DNA of 64,000 bases from Roseateles_E sp005503085 (GTDB lineage Bacteria > Pseudomonadota > Gammaproteobacteria > Burkholderiales > Burkholderiaceae_C), in the NCBI RefSeq assembly GCF_028462495.1, contig NZ_JAQOWX010000016.1, positions 1 through 64,000 on the forward strand, in the 5' to 3' direction. The first letter of the stretch is position 1, and every line of letters starts with the position of its first letter. The translations under genes were made by a program, and so were the position numbers. This document shows positions 51,733 through 59,949 of the stretch, one piece after another. The notes under the pieces are model-generated. The model was not told the DNA's origin. It made no database searches and saw only the letters and a list, made by a program, of their open reading frames with translations.

Positions 51733-54678
51733 ATGATCTCCATGGCCTTGTCTGCCCGGCGCCTGGTCCGCCGCGCCGCCGTCCTGCTGGGCGGCTTGAT
51801 GTGCGGGGCGGCGGCGCTGGCCGCCGACCTCATGCCCTATCTGCAGACGCCCACCGCCAGTTCGATCTGGGTGAGCTGGAAAACGGAGCAGGGCAGCGAG
51901 TCGGTGGTCGAGTACGGTCCGGATGGCGGGCCGCTGCTGCGCCGGGCCACCGGCTCGTCCCAGGTGCTGGCGGCCAATTACCGGCTGCACGGCGTGCAGC
52001 TGACCGGCCTGCAGCCCGAGACGGTCTACAGCTACCGCGTGCGCAGCGGCAGCGAGGTGTCGCCGGTCTATCGCTTCCGCACCCAGCCCACGGCTGCGCG
52101 CAAGAGCGGCCATTTCCGCCTCCTGCTGACCGGCGACCACCAGCTGCGCAATGACGACCGCCACACGCCGCTGCTGAAGGCGGCCAAGGCCAAGATCGAG
52201 TCGCTGACCGGCCTGCCGCGGGAGGAGTCGGTGCAGCTGATGCTGAACAACGGCGACCAGGTCGATGTGGGCACGCTGGACCACTATGAGTTCGTGCACA
52301 TGAAGCCCTCGTCGGTGGTGTCGGGCAATCTGGCCATCATGATGGCGCTGGGTAATCACGAGACCTATTACGACCCGGGCCTGGCCAACTGGCGCGCGCA
52401 CACCGAGTACGACAAGATCAGCTATCAGGGCATCCCGGCCGCAGCCGACGAGAGCTACTACGCCCACCAGGTCGGCCGCGTGCTGCTGGTCTATACCAAC
52501 TCCGAACACAGCTTTGCGGCCCAAACCGAGTGGCTGCGCAAGGTGGTGGCGGCGGCCAATGCCGACCCCGATGTGGACTGGGTGATCAGCGTCGTGCACC
52601 GCCCCTACCAGGCCGAGCAGTATGTCGGCGATATCTCCAGCTGGTTCCGCGATACGGCCATGCCCATCCTGGCCGGCACGCGCAAGCATGTGCTGAACAT
52701 CGGCGCCCATCACCATCTCTATGCCCGCGGCCAGACCCGTGACTGGCCCATCTATCACCTCATCAGCGGCGGCACCGCCTGGGACCAGTTCTGGGGCCAG
52801 TCGAGCGAGCGCGATATGGATGATGTGCAGAAGACCATCGCGAACTGGACCTGGCAGCTGATCGACTTCGATCTCGGCGCGCGCACGATGAAGGTCTCCT
52901 CCTATGCCGTGGGCCACCCCAAGCTGGGCTTTGCTTATGACAACCGCCTGGTGGACGAGTTCGAGCGTCATCTGGACGCCGCGCCGCCGCTGCAGCCGGT
53001 GCTGGACGGCGTGGTCGACGGCGCCGTGCTGAGCCTGCCGCATGCCTTCGCTCTGGCAGGCTACCAGTCGCCCTCGGGCATGGCGCTCAACAGCACGCAG
53101 TTCCAGATCGCACGCGACGCCGCCTTCTCCAGCAAGGTGCTGGACCTGATACGCGATGTCGAGAATCTCTACGGCGACAGCGGTGCGCCGAACTACGAGC
53201 CGGTGGACATCCATGCCGGCCTCGACATCGAGCGCTATGCCGTCGGCCCCAATGGCCTGAACAACGGCCGCTACTACATCCGCGCCCGCCACCGCGACGC
53301 CAACGCCGAGTGGTCGCCCTGGACGCAGACCCACAGCTTCACCGTGCAGGGCAGCTCGGACGGCGACCCGGCCCTGCGTCTGGCAAAGAAGGTCTGGCCG
53401 GCCGGCGAGCCCGTGGTGGTCGAGCATCTGAACGGGCGTGGCAAGCCCAAGGACTGGGTCGGCATCTACCGCAAGGGCCAGACGCCCGGCGCGGCCACGC
53501 CCGCAGTGAAATGGGGCTATGTGGCGGGCGCCAATGGCAAGCTGAGCTTCAGCGGCCTGGCCGCCGGCGTGGAGTACTACGCCGCCTTCTTCACCGACGA
53601 CAGCTATGCCGAGATCGCCCCGCGTGCCGCCTTCTATGTCGGCAACACGGCCGAGCTGGCGATCAACAAGACCCAGTTCAATGCCGGCGAGCGCCCCAGC
53701 TTCACCTGGAGCGGCGCGCCCGGCGGCGCCAAGGACTGGATCGGCGTCTACCGCGTCGGCCAGGAGCCCGGCGGCGTCGGCTCCACCAGCTGGGCCTACA
53801 CGCCCAGCAGCGCCGGCACCGTCACCCTGGGCGCCTTGAACAAGGGCTATTACTACGCGGCCTTCATGATCAACGACGCCTATTTCGAGATCTCGGAGCG
53901 CCTGCCCTTTGCCGTGGGCACGGAGATCGCCAGCGTCAGCCTGGTCAAGACCGCGCTGAGCAGCGGCGAGCGCCTGGACATCCGCTTCGCCGACGGCCCG
54001 GGCACGGCCAAGGACTATATCGGCGTGTTCCGCAAGGGTGCCACGCCGGGCATCGATCTGCTGGTGAGCTATTACTACGTCGATGGCCGCGCCAGCGGCA
54101 GCCTGTCGCCCACCGAGCCGCTGCCCGACGGCGAGTACTTCCTGGCGCTCTATATCAACGACTCCTACACCGAGGTCTCCAACCGGGTGGCCTTCACCGT
54201 CGGCGCCGGCAGCGAACCCGAGCCGCGCGTGCTGGGTGTGGCCCGCAATCTGATCCGCAGCGGCGAGGCGCTGAACGTCAGCTGGTCCGGCATGCCGGGC
54301 CAGGCCAAGGACTGGGTCGCCGTCTACCGCGCCACCCAGACGCCGGGCAGCGGCAGCCCGGCCGTGCAATGGCGCTATGCCTCGGGCGCCGCCGGCAGCA
54401 CCACCTTCGCCGGCCTGGCCGCCGGCGAGTACTACCTCGCCTTCCTGCTCAACGACGGCTACCAGGAGGCCGCGCCCCGCGTGCCCTTCGCGGTGCGCAA
54501 GCTGGGCGACATCAATGGCGACGGCGCGATCAATGCGAGCGACCGCGATCTGCAGCGTGCCGCGATGGGCAGCTGCGAGGGCGATGCCCGCTACCAGCCG
54601 CTCGCCAATTTCGACGCCGACAAATGCATCACCCAGGCCGACTACAAGCTCTGGTACGCCCTCTTCACCCGCCAGTGA
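51733..54678 (+). CDS. Secreted metallophosphoesterase with four Ig-like repeats and a dockerin
   Basis: A 981-residue exported enzyme. Signal peptide ~1-33 (LLGGLMCGAAALAAD), a fibronectin-III-like domain typical of purple acid phosphatases, then a calcineurin-type phosphoesterase core: GDHQ near 134, NNGDQVDVG, GNHE at 207-210, VVHRP and GAHHH at 324. About 553-915 are four tandem ~90-residue repeats sharing GxxKDWxGxYRxGxxPG and YYxAFxxNDxY. The C-terminus is a dockerin: DINGDGAINASDRD (from ~926), then NFDADKCITQADYKLW, two calcium loops. Dockerins bind cohesins; the next gene encodes a cohesin-like PEP-CTERM protein. Confidence 0.85.
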   Translation: MISMALSARRLVRRAAVLLGGLMCGAAALAADLMPYLQTPTASSIWVSWKTEQGSESVVEYGPDGGPLLRRATGSSQVLAANYRLHGVQLTGLQPETVYSYRVRSGSEVSPVYRFRTQPTAARKSGHFRLLLTGDHQLRNDDRHTPLLKAAKAKIESLTGLPREESVQLMLNNGDQVDVGTLDHYEFVHMKPSSVVSGNLAIMMALGNHETYYDPGLANWRAHTEYDKISYQGIPAAADESYYAHQVGRVLLVYTNSEHSFAAQTEWLRKVVAAANADPDVDWVISVVHRPYQAEQYVGDISSWFRDTAMPILAGTRKHVLNIGAHHHLYARGQTRDWPIYHLISGGTAWDQFWGQSSERDMDDVQKTIANWTWQLIDFDLGARTMKVSSYAVGHPKLGFAYDNRLVDEFERHLDAAPPLQPVLDGVVDGAVLSLPHAFALAGYQSPSGMALNSTQFQIARDAAFSSKVLDLIRDVENLYGDSGAPNYEPVDIHAGLDIERYAVGPNGLNNGRYYIRARHRDANAEWSPWTQTHSFTVQGSSDGDPALRLAKKVWPAGEPVVVEHLNGRGKPKDWVGIYRKGQTPGAATPAVKWGYVAGANGKLSFSGLAAGVEYYAAFFTDDSYAEIAPRAAFYVGNTAELAINKTQFNAGERPSFTWSGAPGGAKDWIGVYRVGQEPGGVGSTSWAYTPSSAGTVTLGALNKGYYYAAFMINDAYFEISERLPFAVGTEIASVSLVKTALSSGERLDIRFADGPGTAKDYIGVFRKGATPGIDLLVSYYYVDGRASGSLSPTEPLPDGEYFLALYINDSYTEVSNRVAFTVGAGSEPEPRVLGVARNLIRSGEALNVSWSGMPGQAKDWVAVYRATQTPGSGSPAVQWRYASGAAGSTTFAGLAAGEYYLAFLLNDGYQEAAPRVPFAVRKLGDINGDGAINASDRDLQRAAMGSCEGDARYQPLANFDADKCITQADYKLWYALFTRQ

Positions 54679-54701
54679 GCGTCTGCTCAAGGAACCAAGC
54701 C

Positions 54702-55262
54702 ATGAAGATCAAATCTGCCCTCGCCGCGCTGCTTGCCGGCCTCTCCCTGTCGGTGGCTCAGGCCGCCAGCATCTCGCTGTCCGGCACCACCACCGCCACG
54801 GTCGGCCAGAGCTTCAGCCTCGATGTCGCGCTGCTGCAGCCCTTCGACGGCGAACGTGCCGGTGACGAGCTGCTGGCCTTCGGCATGGGCCTGAGCTTCG
54901 ACACCAGCCTGCTGGCGCTGACCGGCGTGAGCCTGGCCGAGGGCTGGGCGGACGACTCGGCGCTGACCGGCGTGGTCCTGTCGGGCTCGGCCTTCCCGGG
55001 CGTGGCCGACGCCGGCCAGGCCTCGCTACGCCTGGCCACGCTGTCCTTCAAGGTGCTGGGCGCCGGCAGCGCCAGCATCGGCCTGTTCAGCGACGACGCG
55101 GCCGGCAACCTCAACCACGGCCTGATCTATCTGATGGCGCCGACGCTGGACGTGCAGGCCGGCCACAGCCTGGCGCTCAGCGTGCCCGAGCCGGCCAGCC
55201 TGGCGCTGATGCTGGCCGGGCTGGCGGGCGTCGGGCTGATGGCGCGGCGGCAGCGGGGCTGA
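54702..55262 (+). CDS. Cohesin-like PEP-CTERM protein
   Basis: A 186-residue secreted protein: signal peptide ~1-21 (LSLSVAQAA), an ectodomain that reads as a cohesin-type beta sandwich (TVGQSFSLDVALLQPF, LLAFGMGLSFDTSLLALTGV, ASLRLATLSFKVLGAGSASI), and a PEP-CTERM tail (VPEPASLALMLAGLAGVGLM then RRQR). It starts 23 bases after the dockerin-bearing phosphoesterase, with AAGGAA before the ATG, so they are one operon. The likely role is a surface anchor for that enzyme (inference). Confidence 0.8.
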   Translation: MKIKSALAALLAGLSLSVAQAASISLSGTTTATVGQSFSLDVALLQPFDGERAGDELLAFGMGLSFDTSLLALTGVSLAEGWADDSALTGVVLSGSAFPGVADAGQASLRLATLSFKVLGAGSASIGLFSDDAAGNLNHGLIYLMAPTLDVQAGHSLALSVPEPASLALMLAGLAGVGLMARRQRG

Positions 55263-55402
55263 GCCGGCCGTATCCTGAGCCGATCCCGCGACCCAAGGGC
55301 GGCGTTGGCGATATTGTCCTGGCTGGAAAGGCGTCTTGTCCTACCCGGGCAGGGCTGCGCTTGGGCGAGGATGGGCTTCAAACCATTTTCGGAGCCCATC
55401 CC

Positions 55403-55600
55403 ATGACCGACCCGCGCAATATCGCCCACGACAAAAAGGTTCAGCAGGCCAAGAAACATCAGGGCGAAGAAATCGCCCCGGGCTCGGAGCAGACGCCGCA
55501 GCCCGGCAAGAAGACGCCGATGGACCACCATGCCAGCGATGAGCCCAAGCTGCCGGACGAGGCGGCGCCGGTGCCTAGCGAGGAGAAGCCCTTGAAGTAG
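55403..55600 (+). CDS. Small hydrophilic hypothetical protein
   Basis: A 65-residue, Lys/Glu/Pro-rich, disordered protein (MTDPRNIAHDKKVQQAKKHQ...). GGAG at 55391-55394 precedes the ATG at 55403 and a terminator overlaps its stop, so it is a compact single-gene unit. Stress-type small proteins often look like this, but no function can be assigned. Confidence 0.6.
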   Translation: MTDPRNIAHDKKVQQAKKHQGEEIAPGSEQTPQPGKKTPMDHHASDEPKLPDEAAPVPSEEKPLK

Positions 55601-55612
55601 GGCTTTCTTCGT
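55586..55612 (+). terminator. Terminator overlapping the end of the small gene
   Basis: AAGCCCT and AGGGCTT pair around a 6-base loop that contains part of the stop region, followed by TCTTCGTT. The stem includes the last codons. Confidence 0.6.
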
Positions 55613-55620
55613 TGCGTCAG

Positions 55621-55992
55621 CTAGCCCTCGGCTTGATGGCAGACCGCTTCGATGTTGTGCCCGTCCGGACCAATGACGAAGGCGGCGTAGTAGTTCGCGT
55701 GGTACTGCGGGCGCAGGCCCGGCGCACCGTTGTCCTCGCCTCCTGCCTCAAGAGCGGCGCGGTAAAAGGCGTCGACCTGCCCGCGGCTCTCGGCCGTGAA
55801 GGCCAGGTGAAGGTGCGTGGCCTTCGCTTCGACCCGGCGGATGCACAGCGAAGATTGGCTGTCGGGGCGGCAGAGCTCGATGCCCAGCGGCCCTTCCGAG
55901 ACGAGCACGACGCCGAGCGGCTCGAGTGCCTTGAGGAAGAAGGCCTTGCTCGCGGCATAGTCGCTGACGCCGAATACAACGTGATCGAACAT
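55621..55992 (-). CDS. VOC-family (glyoxalase-fold) protein
   Basis: A 123-residue single vicinal-oxygen-chelate domain: starts MFDHVVFGVSDYAASKAFFL, metal-site-like His4, and ends FVIGPDGHNIEAVCH with the usual Glu. Could be a glyoxalase, dioxygenase or resistance-type protein; substrate unknown. Separate from the second VOC gene by a ~120-base gap. Confidence 0.82.
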   Translation of the reverse strand: MFDHVVFGVSDYAASKAFFLKALEPLGVVLVSEGPLGIELCRPDSQSSLCIRRVEAKATHLHLAFTAESRGQVDAFYRAALEAGGEDNGAPGLRPQYHANYYAAFVIGPDGHNIEAVCHQAEG

Positions 55993-56114
55993 GGGGCTGC
56001 TGATTGATGTGGGCTTGCGAGGTCGAAGGGATTCTGGACCACGAAGGGTTTCGATGCCAGGTCTTGAATGCAGCAGGGTTCAAGACCTGACCCCGCCTGG
56101 CGCTCCGGTTCTCT

Positions 56115-56360
56115 TCAAATGGCCGGCATCCCTGGCTCTTTGGCGCCATGCCGTTCGTGGCGACGGCCGAGATAGGGCAGGGCGAACAGGTACAGCCCCG
56201 TCAACAGCAAGAGGCCCAGTGGCAGCAGCGGCGCATAGGTCAGCCAGGGCGGCGGCTCTGCCGGCCCTTGCGCCCGGGCGACGAAGTTGGCGATGACGGT
56301 CAGCGTGAAGGCGATCGACACCCAGCGGTGAGCCCGCCTCAACCAACTGCTGCAGTTCAT
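56115..56360 (-). CDS. Small two-helix membrane protein
   Basis: An 81-residue protein with two hydrophobic helices (VSIAFTLTVIANFVA and LLPLGLLLLTGLYLFALPYL) and a basic tail. The ATG overlaps the stop of the upstream VOC gene by four bases, so it is coupled to it. Resembles small uncharacterised inner-membrane proteins; function unknown. Confidence 0.65.
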   Translation of the reverse strand: MNCSSWLRRAHRWVSIAFTLTVIANFVARAQGPAEPPPWLTYAPLLPLGLLLLTGLYLFALPYLGRRHERHGAKEPGMPAI

Positions 56361-56773
56361 GTCGAGCTCCCCGCTACCTGGATCATCTTCCAGCCGTTGC
56401 CCGCAGGGTCGCGGAAACCGGCATCCACGCTCCCATAGCGATCGACCGGCTCTTGGGTGAACTCCACGCCCCGGGCCTGCAGTTGCTTATAGGTGGCCCG
56501 GCAGTCGGCCACGGCCAGCACCAAGGCCGGCATCGCGCCCTTGGCGACCAGTGCGCGCAGCGCCTGCGCCGTCGCCTCGTCGTGCATCGGTGGCCCGGGT
56601 GTGAACAGGCCGAGCTGAAACAAGGGCTGCTCCGGATGCTGGACCGTCAGCCAGCGATAGGCCCCATTGCGCACATCCGTATGGACGCGGAAACCGAGCT
56701 TGTTGACGTAGAAATCGAGGGCCTGGTCCTGATCATCGACGTACACACCCACCACATTGATACCTTGGCTCAT
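56357..56773 (-). CDS. VOC-family protein
   Basis: A 138-residue glyoxalase-fold protein (VVGVYVDDQDQALDFYVNKLGF, then GSVDAGFRDPAGNGWKMIQV). Such proteins are often annotated as extradiol-dioxygenase-like or bleomycin-resistance-like. Its start overlaps the AraC-family stop by one base (TGATG), suggesting it is controlled with the regulator. Confidence 0.82.
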   Translation of the reverse strand: MSQGINVVGVYVDDQDQALDFYVNKLGFRVHTDVRNGAYRWLTVQHPEQPLFQLGLFTPGPPMHDEATAQALRALVAKGAMPALVLAVADCRATYKQLQARGVEFTQEPVDRYGSVDAGFRDPAGNGWKMIQVAGSST

Positions 56774-57282
56774 CAGCGCTCCTTTGTTGGTGGCCGATTT
56801 GTACCTTCTGTTGCACGGCGACGCTTCTCCGAAACTGCGATGGTGAGGTCCGGCCGCTGCGCGGCTTTCAGGACGCAGGCGGGCACGCGGTCGAGCTGGG
56901 TGGCCTCGGCCCTGGCCTCGATGCGAAGCGCACTGGGGCTCTTGCCGGTGACGTCCCGGAATGTGCGCCCGAAGGTACCCAGGCTCTCCCAGCCCGTGGC
57001 GAAAGCAATCTCCGTGATGGGCAGTTCGGTGTCGCGCAGCAGGGTGGCCGCCTGCTCGATGCGCCGTGTCAACAGGTAGCGATGCGGTGGGATGCCAAAG
57101 GCCTGCCGGAAGGTGTGTGCGAAATGGGTCTCGGAGACGCCGCTGACCTCGGCGAGCCGCTTCACCGGCCAGGCCTCATGCGAGGCGGCGTCCATACGAT
57201 CCTTCGCTCGCAGCAGCCGCCGAAGCAGGGCCGGATCCGGGATCTCGAAGTCTTCAATTGCTGCGCTTGATGAGGCGTCCAT
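56773..57282 (-). CDS. AraC-family transcriptional regulator
   Basis: A 169-residue regulator made almost only of the AraC DNA-binding domain: first HTH KRLAEVSGVSETHFAHTFRQ, second ITEIAFATGWESLGTFGRTF with the usual GxSPxxLR variant (GKSPSALR). It lacks a ligand-binding domain, as in MarA/SoxS-like members. First gene of the AraC-VOC-membrane protein operon. Confidence 0.85.
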   Translation of the reverse strand: MDASSSAAIEDFEIPDPALLRRLLRAKDRMDAASHEAWPVKRLAEVSGVSETHFAHTFRQAFGIPPHRYLLTRRIEQAATLLRDTELPITEIAFATGWESLGTFGRTFRDVTGKSPSALRIEARAEATQLDRVPACVLKAAQRPDLTIAVSEKRRRATEGTNRPPTKER

Positions 57283-57374
57283 GCGGCGCTATGCTTGCTG
57301 GTTTGGGCATGGCGCCCCCGGGGGCGTTGCTCAAGTCACCCACTACGGAATCGAGGTCTCGTGCCGGCCCCGCC

Positions 57375-57524
57375 TCAGCTGCTCTGCATCCGCCGGCGGG
57401 AGTCAAAGCACTGCATGACATTGAGGTCTGCGCACCGCGCTTCCCATAGGTCCCGGTCTGACTCGCGCCACTGTCGGGGTCGCAGGCGTTCGGTGTGGCG
57501 TTCTTCTCGTTGCCCGGATGTCAT
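57375..57524 (-). pseudogene. Truncated GNAT acetyltransferase fragment
   Basis: The minus strand reads MTSGQREERHTERLRPRQWR and continues ESDRDLWEARCADLNVMQCF, then runs into a stop. It matches the N-terminus of the intact GNAT gene at 58434-58982 (TTERLLLRQWRDADRDPWAA, ADPEVMQFL). Only about 35 residues of the fold remain, with no acetyl-CoA motif. Confidence 0.7.
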
Positions 57525-57547
57525 GAAGCGTATTCAGCGGCAGGACG

Positions 57548-58174
57548 CTAGCCCGCACTCATGCCGCCATCGCGGCGCAGCCGGCCCGCCAGCAGGCCGA
57601 GACCGGCCAGCAGCATCAGCAGGGTCGACGCCTCCGGCACCGGGGCAAACAGATAGGGAAGATCGGACGCCGCTGCGCTGGTGTGGCGCGAGGTCAGGCT
57701 GTCGCTGCCCTGGTTGAAGGCCCACAGCAGGTAGTAGGGGCCGTCGGTCAAGTCGAAGTCGGCGGCGTCACCGGTCTTCAGCGGTCGCGAGAACGAGTAG
57801 CTCGTCACGCCGTTGGCCTCGGCGGCGCCGAGCAGGGTCACGTCCTGACTCGCGTCGACGACCGGCGGGCTCCGCATGTCCGCGAACGAGTCGTTGCCGT
57901 AGGCAGTCCCGTCCGGCAGAACACCCGCCATGAACACGTCCGAGCCCGGCATATAGGTGCTGCGCGAGAAGCCCACGGCAACCCAGCCGGTGGCCTTGGC
58001 CGTCACGGTACCGACGAAGCTGTTGTCGCAGATCTTGAACGTCAATGCGTAATCGTCATTGGGCGCGAAAGTCGTGTCCGGACCGCAGGCGCCCATCGCC
58101 ATGCCGCTCCCGGCTGCCAGCAGACCCGCCGTCACGCCCAGTGTCAGCGCACGAGTGAGGGAGGACTTTTTCAT
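57548..58174 (-). CDS. DOMON-like PEP-CTERM protein
   Basis: A 208-residue secreted protein: signal peptide (to about GACGPD), a DOMON-like heme or sugar-binding domain (ATGWVAVGFSRS, MPGSDVFMAGVLPDG, SYSFSRPLKTGD) and a variant sorting tail VPEASTLLMLLAGLGLLAG followed by RLRR. DOMON domains usually bind cytochrome-type heme. The sorting motif is VPEA rather than VPEP. Lies between fragments of the duplicated GNAT and GFA genes. Confidence 0.75.
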   Translation of the reverse strand: MKKSSLTRALTLGVTAGLLAAGSGMAMGACGPDTTFAPNDDYALTFKICDNSFVGTVTAKATGWVAVGFSRSTYMPGSDVFMAGVLPDGTAYGNDSFADMRSPPVVDASQDVTLLGAAEANGVTSYSFSRPLKTGDAADFDLTDGPYYLLWAFNQGSDSLTSRHTSAAASDLPYLFAPVPEASTLLMLLAGLGLLAGRLRRDGGMSAG

Positions 58175-58305
58175 CAGTTGGGCTCCTGGTCGGTGGGCAG
58201 ATGGGGCAGCGCTCGCCGCCCCCGGTTGGTGCTCTGCGACCATACGGCGCCCCTATGGCATGCCCGTGACGCGCCGGGAGTGCCGATCAGCTCAGCCGCT
58301 CCCCC

Positions 58306-58446
58306 TCAGTCGATAGGCTCCGCATCCCCTGGGGGCAAGACCCAGCCATGCATGCGCTCCTCGTAGACCGAGACGCTGGGCGCGGGGAAGCTCGGGTCGG
58401 CGAAGGCGCCGACCGGGATGGCCAGGAACTCTTTCAGGCCTTCAGG
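58306..58446 (-). pseudogene. C-terminal fragment of a GFA-family gene
   Basis: Minus strand: EPEGLKEFLAIPVGAFADPS, then FPAPSVSVYEERMHGWVLPP and a stop. Nearly identical to the C-terminus of the intact GFA gene at 59545-59940. The zinc-binding N-terminal part is missing. The fragment runs into the 3' end of the GNAT gene, which ends out of frame inside it. Confidence 0.82.
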
Positions 58447-58982
58447 CTCGTCGCGCTGGAGATTCGATAGAGCACATGCTGTCTCAAATGGCTACCCTCG
58501 GGCACGCCGGGGTGTATGAAGCTGGCCTCGGGGCCGGACATCCCGACTCGACGCATCACAGCGCTGGACCGCCTGTTGCCGACTGCGGTCGAGGCGAGGA
58601 CCTCCTGCAGCTTCAGCTCGCTGAATGCGAAGCTCAGCACCCGCCTTGCGGCTTCTGACGCATAGCCCTGACCCCAGTGCGCGCGGGCCAGGCGCCAGCC
58701 GATCTCGGTGCAGGGCAGGTAGGGATGCGGCTCTGCCGGAACCTGCAGACCTGCCATGCCGATGAATTCGCCAGTGTGCTTGAGTTCGACCGCCCAGAAG
58801 GACCAGCCTTGATCGGCGATCCGCGCACTCCACCGATCAATAGCCAGATCCGATGTGGCGCGATCGCGGTCCGAACTCAGGAACTGCATGACCTCGGGGT
58901 CCGCGCACAGCGCTGCCCACGGGTCTCGGTCTGCATCGCGCCACTGTCTGAGCAGCAGGCGTTCGGTGGTCAGTTCGTGCAT
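58434..58982 (-). CDS. GNAT-family N-acetyltransferase (RimJ/RimL type)
   Basis: A 182-residue acetyltransferase: TERLLLRQWRDADRDPWAAL at the start, and the acetyl-CoA loop around HWGQGYASEAARRVLSFAF. RimJ/RimL-like members modify protein N-termini, aminoglycosides or other amines. Start at 58982 (MHELTTERLLLRQW); the frame to 59138 is unconvincing. Its last few codons (ATSLKA) lie in the duplicated GFA fragment, so the C-terminus has been altered by the rearrangement. Confidence 0.82.
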   Translation of the reverse strand: MHELTTERLLLRQWRDADRDPWAALCADPEVMQFLSSDRDRATSDLAIDRWSARIADQGWSFWAVELKHTGEFIGMAGLQVPAEPHPYLPCTEIGWRLARAHWGQGYASEAARRVLSFAFSELKLQEVLASTAVGNRRSSAVMRRVGMSGPEASFIHPGVPEGSHLRQHVLYRISSATSLKA

Positions 58983-59020
58983 CGTCGGCAGTCCATCGGG
59001 CTTGACTGAGGTGCTGGACC

Positions 59021-59503
59021 TCACTGCGTCGGACACGCCGTCGTCATCGCTGCGGAGTAGGCGAGCAGGCCGGCAAGTGCCGCGACAAGCAGGTGCATCA
59101 ATATCCAGAAGTTTCGCAAGCCTTGCCAACGAAGCCATGCGCCGAAGCCGCTGTAGCGCTGCTTGTGGCGCTTGTCTGCCGACTTTCTCAGGACCTCGAA
59201 TCCGGGCGCATGGGTGCCAGCGTCTATCGCATCCCGGAGTTCTCGAGCTCGCTCATAGTGAGCGTCCGCACGTTCGGTCTGCTTGGCGACAAAGACCGCA
59301 CCGAATATGCCAAGAATCCCTATGAAAGCGAGCACCGGCAGGTCTGTCTGCTGAATGCACTTGTCATAGCCAGCGACCGTGAATCCTGCGCCGGCCAGGA
59401 CGAGCAGCGCATTCGTGGTTGTGGCTCGCAATGTCTCGTGATGACGCGAGTGATCCAGGTTGTCCTTCAAGTAACGCCAATGCAACTCCGTCTTGTCGTC
59501 CAT
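59021..59503 (-). CDS. Hypothetical membrane protein with two or three helices
   Basis: A 160-residue protein with hydrophobic stretches at ~30-45 and ~55-75 (LPVLAFIGILGIFGAVFVA), a helical cytosolic middle (ADAHYERARELRDAID) and a C-terminal helix (ILMHLLVAALAGLLAYSA). The helix pair followed by a cytosolic coil recalls SLATT-type proteins of conflict systems, but the resemblance is weak. Function unknown. Confidence 0.55.
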   Translation of the reverse strand: MDDKTELHWRYLKDNLDHSRHHETLRATTTNALLVLAGAGFTVAGYDKCIQQTDLPVLAFIGILGIFGAVFVAKQTERADAHYERARELRDAIDAGTHAPGFEVLRKSADKRHKQRYSGFGAWLRWQGLRNFWILMHLLVAALAGLLAYSAAMTTACPTQ

Positions 59504-59544
59504 ATGACTGTCCTCCTGATCGCCGCACGGTGGCGACTATCCCC

Positions 59545-59940
59545 TCAGCCGATATGCTCCGCATCCTCCGGCGGTACGACCCAGCCATGCATGCGCTCCT
59601 CATAGACCGAGACGCTGGGCGCCGGGAAGCTGGGTTCGGCGAAGGCGCCGACCGGGATGGCCAGGAACTCCTCCAGGCCCTCGGGCTCGTAGTAGACCGT
59701 GGCGCCGCAATGGGGGCAGAAGTGGAAGGTGACGCGGGAGCCTTCATCGCCGGTGCGCACATAGCGGGTCGACTTGCCCGACAGCGAGACGTTCTCACGG
59801 CGGAACCGGGCCTGTGCTCCGAACACGCTGCCGGTGCGGCGCTGGCAGGCCAGGCAGTGGCAGATCGAGACGCGAACCGGCTCGCCGACGACCTGGGCCG
59901 TGAGCTGACCGCAGCTGCAGGAGGCAAGGCGTTCAGTCAT
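59545..59940 (-). CDS. GFA-family (Gfa/CENP-V) zinc-binding protein
   Basis: A 131-residue protein with the family's zinc-binding cysteines: CSCGQL, CHCLACQRRTGS and FCPHCGATVYY. Named after the glutathione-dependent formaldehyde-activating enzyme; most members have no proven reaction. The C-terminal 47 residues are also present as the fragment at 58306-58446. It ends the tract of duplicated genes and is 9 bases from the monooxygenase stop. Confidence 0.87.
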   Translation of the reverse strand: MTERLASCSCGQLTAQVVGEPVRVSICHCLACQRRTGSVFGAQARFRRENVSLSGKSTRYVRTGDEGSRVTFHFCPHCGATVYYEPEGLEEFLAIPVGAFAEPSFPAPSVSVYEERMHGWVVPPEDAEHIG

Positions 59941-59949
59941 GGGGGCGGT

